The position numbers were made by a program, and so were the translations under genes. The notes under the pieces are model-generated. The model searched no databases. It worked only from the letters and a program-made list of their open reading frames with translations, and was not told the origin of the DNA. A DNA stretch of 63,984 nucleotides. Source: Candidatus Peregrinibacteria bacterium. Its GTDB lineage: Bacteria; Patescibacteriota; Gracilibacteria; UBA1369; JABINC01. Below are positions 1 through 10,573 of this stretch, piece by piece. Where the stretch lies: assembly GCA_030700255.1 (NCBI GenBank), contig JAUYJN010000036.1, forward strand, positions 1 to 63,984, in the 5' to 3' direction. Every line of letters begins with the position of its first letter. Positions within the stretch are counted from its first letter, which is position 1.

Positions 1-111
1 AACAGCTGTGATGGTTCCTTTGCACACTGGAAAGGCAAGCTGGGGGTTCACAGAGGATTGGCGAAAAAAAGGAAGCAAAAGATGATGCATTATTTACTCG
101 AAAATTCATAA
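1..111 (+). CDS. C-terminal tail of a probable transposase (5' truncated by window edge)
   Basis: The frame is open from base 1 to a TAA at 109-111 and encodes 36 residues rich in Lys and Arg. The tail contains DGSFAHWK, then LGVHRGL, then a basic stretch and a short helix ending in HYLLENS. From memory this pattern (small side chains, HLK/HWK, xxHRGLxxxRK, hydrophobic end) resembles the C-terminus of IS transposases common in Patescibacteria genomes. I cannot see the catalytic DDE/D part. It reads toward gyrB, which is on the opposite strand, with 41 bases between the two stop codons. It could instead be the end of an unrelated basic protein. Confidence 0.4.
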   Translation, partial: NSCDGSFAHWKGKLGVHRGLAKKRKQKMMHYLLENS

Positions 112-152
112 CATCAGCCCGCAAAAAATTCCCTTATCCCGAAAAAAACAAT

Positions 153-2072
<1,920 letters not shown>

Positions 2073-2124
2073 TTAAATTTACAAGGTCATGCGGAAGCAC
2101 ACTCCGTGCTAAAAACCAGAACGA

Positions 2125-2153
2125 AATATACTGAATTGAAATCTAATGTGCAA
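2125..2153 (-). promoter_or_regulatory. Sigma-70-type promoter of gyrB
   Basis: On the minus strand there is a TTGCAC -35 box (2148-2153), exactly 17 bases of spacer, then a TATATT -10 box (2125-2130). Transcription would start near 2118, giving a leader of about 55 bases before the gyrB ATG at 2060. The leader contains a small inverted repeat (AGCAC/GTGCT). Confidence 0.7.
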
Positions 2154-2167
2154 GAGACAAAAACAGC

Positions 2168-4717
2168 TTACTGTCTCTTAACTTTTTGCTTCACCTTTGG
2201 AGTAATGGGAGCGTCTTCAATAAGAAGCTTTCCAACTACGGAATTCAATTTCTCAGCCAAACCATCAATATCAAATTCCCCTTCAAGATACATTTTTTTA
2301 GTTTCGGTCGGAGCCATGCCTACCACGTCCGGAACATTTGCTTCTACAACAATTTTCTTTAATCGATCATGAGTATTATCAAATTCAAAACTAAGAACGT
2401 GAGGAAATTCATCTAATTCAACATTATTAACATAAAAACGATTTTCAAGTAGATCAAGGATTTCTATATCTGATTTAGAAATAAAGAATCCAAGCTCACT
2501 CAATTCATTGACAACAAGTGTAATTGCCAGACTTTCAGAAGAAGAATAAGAAACGTTTTCAGACAATTCTTCACTTATAACAACTTCAGTCTCTGAACGG
2601 GCGGACTCAACCTCATCATTTATCAAAGCAATTGAATTAACAACTTCTCGCAACTTATCAATATGAACACCTTTATTTAATTTCCGCTCATTTACAACGA
2701 GGTCATACATCAACTTCGTTTGATTATCGAACATACCGGAAAATATATTTTGACCAACATTACCTTTTTTAATTTCAAATAAACGATTTTGGTCATCGGA
2801 AAGTGCACCAATTGATTCCGGGTAAATTTTACGTTCAGTAAACTGTTCATATACAGAAGCTATAAGCTTATCTGTATCAACACGCTTTACCTTTGAACGA
2901 CCGGGCTGAACCTTTTTCAAATATTCTTGAAGATCACCCCAATCCACCCTACTCGCTTGGAAAGCCTTGAAAGCCTCCTCAAACCCACCCTTCAAAAGAA
3001 GGTATTCCGGAGATGCATAAAATTCAAATAACAAAGTTTGCTCATCGATTTCCGCATCAAAATATTCATATATAGCAACGCGGTAAAGTGCCTGATTTCG
3101 CACACTAACAACGTTTGCAAGCATAGCTTGCCCAAGAGCTACACCGTTTTTACGATCTAACTTATTGTTTTGAATAAGGTATGAAAGTCTTTTTAAGATT
3201 TTTATTCTATCTTGAATAATAGTTTGTCTATTCTCTTCCATCTCCAGTTTATCAGTAGATAATTCGATCAGTTTTTGATCTACAAATGTTAGAGTATCAA
3301 AGAAATCTTCAGCATAAAAATCAGAATAACGTGCAAAAAGATTCGTAACATTTTGACGAATAGTTTCAACGGCACTGTAGTAAGGTTGGAGATCCTCTTT
3401 GTTATAAGAACTCAAAAACAGATTCAAACGTGATCCCCATTCATTGAAACTTGTAAGTGCACGACTATATTCAGTACGATCCATCAAATCGTAAACTTCT
3501 TCCAAATTACTAATAAGTATCTCCGTCAAACCTTCATAATCCTTATTACTACGCAATGAATCAAATGTGGCATCCCACACGCGCTTTTTACCCGGGTACA
3601 AAAGACTTGTTTGCAAAACACCTTGCAACCCCTTCAATTCAGATGACAAATATGCCCTATTATCAAAATTTAAATAACCGAGGCTCGCATGCCAAAACGC
3701 ATAAAACTGACCTGAATTACGTTCAGCAGCATTAGTATCTTCATTTAAACTCCAAACTTGAGCAATATTAAATATTTTTCCAAGAAAATCCTCCTTGCTC
3801 ACAATTTTCTTTTGCTTTGAAAATATCAAAGGAAATTTATTTCTCTCTAAATTTTCCAAAAGCAACTGTTGTAAATTTGTAAATGAACCAAAGACGACAG
3901 TATCTTTTAATGATGTTATATAAGATTGCATGTAACGATCTGAGTACAAATTATCATATTCTAAATTCTGGCTATAAAATTCGTCTTTCAATAAATCCTC
4001 CTTCAAAACAACCTGAATCGGGAACTCTTTTACAAGTTTTGAAAGAAGTAAAGTAGCAAGTTTTTGCGAAATTTTCGATTCAGCAATATCTACACGATTC
4101 CCCTCCGGTAAAAAGAAATAATTATAAAAAGAATCACTCAATTTACCTCCTCTTTTGAGTTCAGAATATGGTTTTGACAAAAGCCCTATATTCAAATCAT
4201 GCATATGATTATAAACATAAAGACGTGACCCATTATACGTCATTTCAAATACGGCATTTCCAGGGATAACAAGCGTTTTATTAGTATAAATATCATATTC
4301 AACACTATTGAACACATTATTTACCCAAAGACGCCCGGACTCAAGGTACAGAGTGATGTTTTTCAACATTTCACTAGTATCATCAGAGCCAATAGTCATA
4401 GCATCAACCCTAAGTTTTGAACTATTCGCAAGGCGGAAATAACTAACGCCATTTACCTCCAATAATAAATCCGAATCCAAATGGGTTATCAATGTCTGCC
4501 CACTTTTAAGGTCTATTGGCCCATTAACGACAGGAGATAAATTACCGCTATTATCCAAAAGCTCAACATCACCATTCGTCTGCATAACATTAAAAATCGT
4601 CAATGGTTCTACATTAGAAGATTTCACAAACCGTGCCTCAAACATTATAGATACGCTTAATATCACTAAAAATGCGAGGAAAAGCGAGAATTTTTTGTGA
4701 AAAAATTGTTTTAACAT
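2168..4717 (-). CDS. Large surface protein with FecR-like N-terminal domain
   Basis: This is a protein of 849 residues starting at the ATG at 4717. A longer frame reaches a TTG at 4762, but that TTG is the -35 box of the promoter at 4735-4762, so the shorter start is preferred. Residues 1-28 form a signal peptide or membrane anchor (basic FHKK, then a hydrophobic run to about Ala28). Residues about 40-190 have the repeated beta-strand pattern of FecR-type domains: a sensor strand, GQTLITHLDSD, VNGVSYFRLANSSKLRVD, and LYLESGRLWVNN. The remaining 650 residues are helical and charged, with no family I recognise. The tail is Lys/Thr/Pro-rich (PKVKQKVKRQ). It is probably anchored to the outer face of the membrane. 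FecR domains often sit in envelope sensors, but no partner sigma or FecI gene is nearby, so the function is unknown. Confidence 0.75.
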   Translation of the reverse strand: MLKQFFHKKFSLFLAFLVILSVSIMFEARFVKSSNVEPLTIFNVMQTNGDVELLDNSGNLSPVVNGPIDLKSGQTLITHLDSDLLLEVNGVSYFRLANSSKLRVDAMTIGSDDTSEMLKNITLYLESGRLWVNNVFNSVEYDIYTNKTLVIPGNAVFEMTYNGSRLYVYNHMHDLNIGLLSKPYSELKRGGKLSDSFYNYFFLPEGNRVDIAESKISQKLATLLLSKLVKEFPIQVVLKEDLLKDEFYSQNLEYDNLYSDRYMQSYITSLKDTVVFGSFTNLQQLLLENLERNKFPLIFSKQKKIVSKEDFLGKIFNIAQVWSLNEDTNAAERNSGQFYAFWHASLGYLNFDNRAYLSSELKGLQGVLQTSLLYPGKKRVWDATFDSLRSNKDYEGLTEILISNLEEVYDLMDRTEYSRALTSFNEWGSRLNLFLSSYNKEDLQPYYSAVETIRQNVTNLFARYSDFYAEDFFDTLTFVDQKLIELSTDKLEMEENRQTIIQDRIKILKRLSYLIQNNKLDRKNGVALGQAMLANVVSVRNQALYRVAIYEYFDAEIDEQTLLFEFYASPEYLLLKGGFEEAFKAFQASRVDWGDLQEYLKKVQPGRSKVKRVDTDKLIASVYEQFTERKIYPESIGALSDDQNRLFEIKKGNVGQNIFSGMFDNQTKLMYDLVVNERKLNKGVHIDKLREVVNSIALINDEVESARSETEVVISEELSENVSYSSSESLAITLVVNELSELGFFISKSDIEILDLLENRFYVNNVELDEFPHVLSFEFDNTHDRLKKIVVEANVPDVVGMAPTETKKMYLEGEFDIDGLAEKLNSVVGKLLIEDAPITPKVKQKVKRQ

Positions 4718-4734
4718 AGATTCATCTATTAATC

Positions 4735-4762
4735 TATATATTCTAGCACAAAAATACGTCAA
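4735..4762 (-). promoter_or_regulatory. Promoter of the FecR-like gene; also decides its start codon
   Basis: On the minus strand there is a TTGACG -35 box (4757-4762), 16 bases of spacer and a TATATA -10 box (4735-4740). Transcription would begin near 4728, only about 11 bases before the ATG at 4717. The in-frame TTG at 4762 is part of the -35 box, so it cannot be the start codon for transcripts from this promoter. Confidence 0.65.
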
Positions 4763-4890
4763 AAACCACCCTCAAACTCAAACAAACTCATTCATTCTCC
4801 CTTTTTTCCAGCATACCTATAATTACAATACGAAAACGCCATAACCTCCACCTATTGCACCGTTCAAATCTTCCATTGCTCCACCTCCCA

Positions 4891-6021
4891 CTATAGCCGT
4901 CTTTTCTCCAAATATTTTTCATCCAGCACATGGGTAAGTTCATGATGCTCTTTGCAAAGTTGCACTAAATGTCTCGGATCATGACTGCGACTCAGGCCAA
5001 ATCGTATCGTATGATGCGTATTTTTCGCATCCCTCATACATCCTCGCACTTCGCATTTTGTACCAGCCCGCGCGCTGATCACTCGCTTCACTTTCGCAGG
5101 AATATTTCTCCCGACTTCTTTGCCAATCGCCTCTTCTCTCACAACCTCCTCGCCAACTGTGTTCAATTTCTCCTCAAGCCTTTCCTCCCGTTCATTCAGC
5201 ATTTTTTCCAAAATTTCGTTCAAATCAAAACCTTTAGATTTAAGCTCATTCAATCTGGTAATAACATTTTTATCCAAACCAAGTTTCTGTAAAGTCTGCA
5301 AATCAACTTGCCCTAGCTCACATGTCAATTCTCGATCAGCCATATTCTCGCTTGTAATCAAGACCTCCTTCTTCTCAAATCCCAAATCGCCGGCTTGCCC
5401 CAAGTTAGCATCTGTCGCGTAATCATCTTTGTGCGTACGCACAAATATACCTTCACCATGTTCAGGGAGATGAGGCAAGTCGACGGCATGAGATAGACAG
5501 CCATCTTCATTAACAACTCCACATCCACTCGCGGCTCCACCAAACAAACTCCCCTCACAAAAACCTCCGCTATTTTCACCAAGTAGATTTTTCATCTGAA
5601 TTTCTTTTTCATGCCGAACCAGAGTTTCAAGAGCGGATTGCGATAATTTGGAAATACATTTTACAAAATCTGATTCGTTTTCCGCATTTGCAACCGAGGC
5701 AACTCTAAATAATTTACTTACGCTCGAATGCCCTTCAACAAAAATATTTCGTAAATCTGTAAGTCCTTCTTCTCTAAATCTGCGCTCAACATGTATCGCT
5801 CGCTGCACTTGCTCACGGCTCAAACCAGCTGTGCGTGCCGCAAACTCATAAATAGTTGAAAATCCTTTACGTTCATAAAGACGTCTACTATTTACCTCCG
5901 GGAGTAAACCGATAAATTTGCGTTTCCACAGAATCGTTTGAGTTCCATATTTTTGGCAAAGAGTAATAAGTTCTTTATCGGATAATTTCTCCACATCAGA
6001 AAGTTTTGTTAGATTTTTCAT
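4891..6021 (-). CDS. HNH-type nuclease-like protein, copy 1
   Basis: A 376-residue protein that ends in an HNH-like zinc/metal module. C-x4-C (CEVRGC) is followed by the HH pair (THHTIRFGLSRSHDPRHL) and then C-x2-HH (LCKEHHELTH). The usual Asn of HNH is His here (RHL), so the triad reads H-H-H. Residues 1-145 are helical with a DUF222-like feel (SREQVQRAIHVERRF), residues about 146-245 are a low-complexity, Gly/Asp-rich segment, and residues about 250-300 are a charged coiled coil. The family could act on DNA, but the substrate is unknown. The 3' end of a second copy lies at 63848-63984, with the same C-terminal residues and strongly similar DNA. No phage or transposon genes flank it. Nuclease activity is inference. 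Confidence 0.72.
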   Translation of the reverse strand: MKNLTKLSDVEKLSDKELITLCQKYGTQTILWKRKFIGLLPEVNSRRLYERKGFSTIYEFAARTAGLSREQVQRAIHVERRFREEGLTDLRNIFVEGHSSVSKLFRVASVANAENESDFVKCISKLSQSALETLVRHEKEIQMKNLLGENSGGFCEGSLFGGAASGCGVVNEDGCLSHAVDLPHLPEHGEGIFVRTHKDDYATDANLGQAGDLGFEKKEVLITSENMADRELTCELGQVDLQTLQKLGLDKNVITRLNELKSKGFDLNEILEKMLNEREERLEEKLNTVGEEVVREEAIGKEVGRNIPAKVKRVISARAGTKCEVRGCMRDAKNTHHTIRFGLSRSHDPRHLVQLCKEHHELTHVLDEKYLEKRRL

Positions 6022-6300
6022 AAGGTTTTGATTAAAAAATATTGTAGTTTTTTGGTGATTTATTCATTCTAGAAATAAATTAGTAACAACAATTGTACGA
6101 GCAAATTATAACATTCACTCACCATTTTTGGTCAAGACTAAAATGCCCGAAAGGACAAGTCACAAGCCAAAAAGCACAACTTTGAGTTGCGCTAAAATAC
6201 AAATATTACATGGTGAGCGTTGACTTACTTTTAAGTCGTGCTATATTTTTGGATTAAGAAGATACAACACTTAGAAAGAAGACATTCCCTGCTCAAAAAA
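6022..6300. other. Divergent intergenic region between the HNH gene and ctpA
   Basis: This stretch separates two divergent genes. The only clear signal is the rightward promoter at 6220-6247. On the minus strand a TAGAAT hexamer about 50 bases upstream of the HNH ATG could be its -10 box, but no good -35 box stands at the right distance. I see no RNA gene or repeat. Confidence 0.5.
6220..6247 (+). promoter_or_regulatory. Promoter of the ctpA-SLH gene
   Basis: A TTGACT -35 box (6220-6225), 16 bases of spacer and a TATATT -10 box (6242-6247). Transcription would start near 6254, leaving a leader of about 165 bases, unusually long for this window. The leader contains a 25-codon upstream reading frame (6301-6378). 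Confidence 0.7.
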
Positions 6301-6378
6301 ATGCAACCAACCGAGGAATTATCATTGTTTCAAAAAACCAATTACAAAGAACAAGCGAACCTTTACCTAAACAAATGA
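6301..6378 (+). CDS. Possible 25-residue upstream ORF in the ctpA leader
   Basis: An ATG at 6301 opens a 25-codon frame (MQPTEELSLF...) that ends in TGA at 6376-6378. The TGA is followed directly by an ATG at 6379 in the same frame, which runs on into the protease gene. It could be a leader peptide, the remnant of a longer N-terminus, or chance. There is no Shine-Dalgarno sequence and no hydrophobic segment. Confidence 0.2.
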   Translation: MQPTEELSLFQKTNYKEQANLYLNK

Positions 6379-6417
6379 ATGTTCTACAATCCAACGGCAT
6401 ATATTAAAAAAAAACTC

Positions 6418-8139
6418 ATGAGATCAAAAAACAAAATCAGGACGTATACATCGATAATAGTAAGTATATTCGCACTTTCAACAATAATTTTCTCGGAAAC
6501 CGCTTCGGCATTTACCGAGGGTAGATATGTAGAATACATCGCGACTTTACGTGCATCCGGAGTAATACAAGAAGAGGTCGATATGAGTGCCCCAATAACT
6601 CAATCTCAATTTCTTAGATTTATATTAAGAAATTCACCTGACTTTAACAGAAACCTAAAATTCGATAGACCTGAAAAAAGATTTATTAATGTTTCAAACA
6701 TTATGTCTTATGCACCATATGCATATACGGCGCTTAAAACAGGAATAATAGAAATGCCTGCTGACAAAAAATTCAATCCTAAGGCGAAAATAAACAAAGT
6801 AAAAGGTCTGAAAATGATTTTAGATCTATATGGGATTTCCGCTTCAAGACTTCTAAAACTCGATGGACAATATACAGATGTGCAAAAAGGAGCATGGTAC
6901 GTACCATATATAGCAAGAGCTATGAAACTAGACTTAATAGAACCGGAAGAATCAAATTCATTTGGAATAAATAGTAATTTAACAATTAAAGAAACAGCTG
7001 GAATACTCGTAGAAATAAACAATGTATTGGAAAATCAAAGACAACCAAAAGAAATATATTTAGGCAGTCCAAATATCGAAAATATAGATGTACTCTATGA
7101 TGTGTACAACAAAATACAAGAATTTTATTTTTACGATAAAGAAATCGACAATGACAAACTTGTATATGAAGCCATAAATGGCTTAGTAAACGGACTGAGC
7201 GACAGATACTCTGTATTCAATACGCCACAGGGGACTGACGACTTCATACAAGGCAATAGTGGTGAATTTCAAGGTGTTGGTATGTGGATCGAACGAACGG
7301 AAAGTGGGTATACCGGTGTAGCCGGAGTTATACCTGACTCACCTGCGGAAGAAGCCAATATGAAAGTTGGTGACTTAATACTCAAAGTGAATGGCGAAGA
7401 CATAAAAGGTTGGTCACCGGAAAAAGTAGCAGCCACTATCAAAGGGCCTGCCGGAAGTGAAGTAACTCTATTTATTGAGAAACATCCTGACAAGCGACGT
7501 ATCAACATAACGGTAAAACGTGCACAAATTGAAATGAAATTCGTAAGTGGGGAAATCATGGAAACATATTACGCTTACTTTGATATAAGCCAGTTTCCAC
7601 AAGATTTGAAAAATGATTTTAACGAAGTTGCGGCGAAAATCATAAACGATAGAACTAGAGGGATTATACTGGATTTACGGAATAATCCTGGCGGATATGT
7701 AACGGCCGCTGAAGACCTTCTAAGTTTTTTTATGCATAAAGGAGAAATAATGTACTACTTGGATTACCGAGAAACAGATCGTGTTGCACAAGCCAAAGCA
7801 ACCGGAATGTATGCAGACAAATTTCCAGTAGTTGTACTCACTGACGCATCTTCAGCCTCAGCTTCTGAAATAGTAACCGCAGCCCTAAAAGACTATGAGT
7901 TAGCAAAGATCATAGGCGACAAAACTTTTGGTAAAGGAGTTGCTCAACAGTTATTTTTCTATGATGATGGTTCATCACTAAAATTAACTATAGCAGAATG
8001 GCTTAGCCCAAAGAAAAATCGTCTAAATAAGCTAGGCATAGAACCGGATATCAAAGTCGTAGACAAAGAAGAAACAAAAAACGACGAAGTCATAGACAGA
8101 GCTCTACGCGAACTAAAGACCATGCATTCGCTTAAGTAA
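6418..8139 (+). CDS. ctpA: S41 carboxyl-terminal processing protease with N-terminal SLH region
   Basis: A secreted serine protease of 573 residues. I place the start at 6418, where the ATG gives a clean signal peptide: basic MRSKNKIR, a hydrophobic core, then an AxA-type cleavage site (TASA) near residue 32. An in-frame ATG at 6379 would add 13 residues. Residues about 33-210 look like three divergent SLH repeats (RYVEYIATLRASGVI, YAYTALKTGIIEM and WYVPYIARAMKLDLIEP). Then comes the S41 N-terminal region, a PDZ domain (GVGMWIE to about TLFIEK), and the protease core with LDLRNNPGG, the nucleophile Ser in the SASASE stretch and the catalytic Lys in FGKGVAQ about 30 residues later. SLH domains would tether the protease to the cell wall or S-layer. 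Its 3' end overlaps the convergent virB4-like gene by 8 bases. Confidence 0.9.
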   Translation: MRSKNKIRTYTSIIVSIFALSTIIFSETASAFTEGRYVEYIATLRASGVIQEEVDMSAPITQSQFLRFILRNSPDFNRNLKFDRPEKRFINVSNIMSYAPYAYTALKTGIIEMPADKKFNPKAKINKVKGLKMILDLYGISASRLLKLDGQYTDVQKGAWYVPYIARAMKLDLIEPEESNSFGINSNLTIKETAGILVEINNVLENQRQPKEIYLGSPNIENIDVLYDVYNKIQEFYFYDKEIDNDKLVYEAINGLVNGLSDRYSVFNTPQGTDDFIQGNSGEFQGVGMWIERTESGYTGVAGVIPDSPAEEANMKVGDLILKVNGEDIKGWSPEKVAATIKGPAGSEVTLFIEKHPDKRRINITVKRAQIEMKFVSGEIMETYYAYFDISQFPQDLKNDFNEVAAKIINDRTRGIILDLRNNPGGYVTAAEDLLSFFMHKGEIMYYLDYRETDRVAQAKATGMYADKFPVVVLTDASSASASEIVTAALKDYELAKIIGDKTFGKGVAQQLFFYDDGSSLKLTIAEWLSPKKNRLNKLGIEPDIKVVDKEETKNDEVIDRALRELKTMHSLK

Positions 8140-10354
8140 ACTCCGCCCTCTGGCGTAATACCTCTTCCGGATCAGTAGTGACTATCTTGTCTTCTATATA
8201 TGAAGCAATTATTTGAATTGCTACGTGCTTAAGACCGGCGAAGAACAATCCCTGCCCTACCCCGGAGTTGAGCAACATATACTTTTCTCCTTCAGTAAGA
8301 TTGAAGAATTTACCGAGGAGTTCAATCGCCGCAGGCGATTGCTTGAGTAGAAGCTGCATTGAAGAATTCGTTACGATAGAACGGCCATGCTCGTGATTCA
8401 TAAAGTCTTCCACATCTTGCGTGATCGTAGTAATCCCCAAATAGTATTTACGAGCACGTTTCACGAGTCCAAATAGGAATTTGGCACTATCTTCATGCTG
8501 CATCAAATTCCAGGCCTCATCGACGACTAGGATACGTTTTTTTAGTTCAGACCGAACCTTGGTCCATACATAATCCAATATAATATACATGGCGATAGGC
8601 CGGAGTTGATCTTCGAGATCTCTGATCGAGAAGACCACAAGCTGATTATCAAGATCTATATTCGTAGGTTTATTAAAAATCCCCGCATAAGTTCCGGAAG
8701 TAAACTTTTCGAGCCTCTGTGCAAGAGATGTAGCCCCATCCATAGAAGAAAGAACGCTATGTAAATCCTCCATTGTAGGTGGCTCAAAATCCTGAGGATT
8801 TGGCGTATCCATAGTAATACCTTTTGTAGAGTATGTATCTATAAGTGCCTTATCAACCAAAGCCTCTTCAGAAGAAGTAATCTCCCCAAGCATAAGCTTA
8901 AGAAGACCATTCAAATTTATTACAGAACTACGGAGTAGATCTCCGGGCTGAACATCGTTATCATCGTATGGTTTTGGAAGATCAAATGGATTAATACGTC
9001 TATCTGAATTCAAAGAAACATTTAGATAAGTACCACCGATTGCCTGAGAAAGTGACTCATATTCATTTTCAGGATCGATAATGATCACATCTGTACCAGT
9101 CATCATAGAACGTAAAATTTCTAATTTCACAGCATATGATTTACCGGCACCGGATTTTGCAAATACTACCGAATTCGCATTCTCCAAAGAGAATCTATCA
9201 AATATTATCAATGAATCGTTATGACGATTTAGCCCATAAAGAATACCGTCGTTTGACGTAAGGTCGGTCGAGCTAAATGGGAAAGTTGATGAAAGTGGAG
9301 ATGTATTCATATTTCGATACACACCTATCTCATCAGTCGCTTGTGGCAGACAAGAATTAAGCCCATGCTCCATGCGCAAATCAGCTTTTTTTGTAAGAAC
9401 CAGCTTACCTCCAAGTATACTTTCAAGTTGCTTCATTACCTTTTTCAATTGCTTCAAATCATCCGAATAAACGGTAATATAAAGACCAAATTGGAAAAAT
9501 TTCTCCTGTCCACGTTGAATCTCAGTACGAAGTGACTCAGCATCCTCAAGTGCTGTTTCAAGCGCCGGATCTCGCACACTACCCTTTTCAGCATTCATAC
9601 GAATAGAAGATTGAATTTGCGCCACTTTAGTCTTGAGCTTTTTCATTATCTTCGTCGAATCTATCGGATAGATGAATTGTGAAATATCCATTGTCACGTC
9701 AAAATTTATAAGTGGTGACAACCAATTTGTATCTATGTAACGAGGATATGAATAAACGAAAATCGTCTGACAATACTGTCCTTCTATTCGAACATGATCG
9801 TAAGCAACCTCCATAGAAGAAGGAGCAATCAAATCCTTGATCGAAGCCAAACCTTCATTAAATATCTTCTCAGCTTCGATGATTTTCGCCCTTTCCTCCG
9901 GAGAAATTTTCTTAATATCAAAAGTATCATCTAAAACTTCTTTAACAACCTTTTCACTTGATTCAACTCCTTTTGCGGCAACTTTTGCCTCTTCATCTTT
10001 TTCTTTACTACGAAATAACTTAGAAAAGAAACTTTTTTTCACAGGAGCATTATTAATTTCCTTAGCTTCATCCATTTTTTCTTCAGCCTTCTGCCTAGCC
10101 TCTTCCTTCGCAACTTCCATATTCAATGGCGCTTTTTCATCTTCAGAAGACACTTCAACCTGTGGCTCATTATGATCAGCTTCATATGTAGCCTTCACCT
10201 CATCTACTTTTTCTAAAACCGTTGCAACATCTTGCTTATCACCTTTTTTTAACCAAGAAGGCACGTCAGTTACAGCATGAGAAATATCATTAGCACCACC
10301 CTGAGTATCGTCAGATGTAACGGTTGATTGTGTAAGAGTTTTGTCGTCAGCCAT
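8132..10354 (-). CDS. VirB4/TraC-family ATPase
   Basis: A 740-residue P-loop ATPase of the VirB4/TraC group (FtsK/HerA superfamily), which powers type IV secretion or pilus-like machines at the inner membrane. Residues 1-160 are a charged, Lys/Glu-rich coiled coil unlike standard VirB4. The CagE/VirB4 N-domain follows. Walker A is FAKSGAGKSYAVK near residue 395, a DPENEYESL motif follows, Walker B is ILVVDEAWNL near 605, and the arginine/sensor region contains TTITQDVEDFM. The C-terminal LLLKQSPAAIELLG and LTEGEK are typical of the VirB4 copies found in Patescibacteria. There are no other T4SS genes beside it, so it may act with distant partners. It is transcribed alone from the promoter at 10375-10403. 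Confidence 0.87.
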   Translation of the reverse strand: MADDKTLTQSTVTSDDTQGGANDISHAVTDVPSWLKKGDKQDVATVLEKVDEVKATYEADHNEPQVEVSSEDEKAPLNMEVAKEEARQKAEEKMDEAKEINNAPVKKSFFSKLFRSKEKDEEAKVAAKGVESSEKVVKEVLDDTFDIKKISPEERAKIIEAEKIFNEGLASIKDLIAPSSMEVAYDHVRIEGQYCQTIFVYSYPRYIDTNWLSPLINFDVTMDISQFIYPIDSTKIMKKLKTKVAQIQSSIRMNAEKGSVRDPALETALEDAESLRTEIQRGQEKFFQFGLYITVYSDDLKQLKKVMKQLESILGGKLVLTKKADLRMEHGLNSCLPQATDEIGVYRNMNTSPLSSTFPFSSTDLTSNDGILYGLNRHNDSLIIFDRFSLENANSVVFAKSGAGKSYAVKLEILRSMMTGTDVIIIDPENEYESLSQAIGGTYLNVSLNSDRRINPFDLPKPYDDNDVQPGDLLRSSVINLNGLLKLMLGEITSSEEALVDKALIDTYSTKGITMDTPNPQDFEPPTMEDLHSVLSSMDGATSLAQRLEKFTSGTYAGIFNKPTNIDLDNQLVVFSIRDLEDQLRPIAMYIILDYVWTKVRSELKKRILVVDEAWNLMQHEDSAKFLFGLVKRARKYYLGITTITQDVEDFMNHEHGRSIVTNSSMQLLLKQSPAAIELLGKFFNLTEGEKYMLLNSGVGQGLFFAGLKHVAIQIIASYIEDKIVTTDPEEVLRQRAEFT

Positions 10355-10374
10355 AGCATTAATTAAATCAGTTA

Positions 10375-10403
10375 AGTATACCAGAAATTAATTATCCCTT
10401 CAA
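10375..10403 (-). promoter_or_regulatory. Promoter of the VirB4-like gene
   Basis: On the minus strand there is a TTGAAG -35 box (10398-10403), a 17-base spacer and a TATACT -10 box (10375-10380). Transcription would start near 10368, about 14 bases before the ATG at 10354, so the leader is very short. Confidence 0.7.
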
Positions 10404-10573
10404 TGCACCAAGGGGCTATTACAAAACATTCCGCGTCATTTGCAAATCATTTTCACGGGAAGTGGCCGGAAACAAGCAAAAAAGCACTATTTTTTGAAGC
10501 TGAATATGATAATATGCCCAGGGTTTTTTAAGATGCCCTTAATTTCCATTAATTAAATACGTAAAAATAGCTT

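Noticed and set aside
4823..4876. 17-codon Gly-rich frame downstream of HNH copy 1
   Set aside because: It is too short and not similar to the small ORFs after HNH copy 2.
10403..10531. 42-codon frame in the virB4/gyrA intergenic region
   Set aside because: It starts in the virB4 -35 box, shows no motif and ends before the gyrA leader; probably chance.
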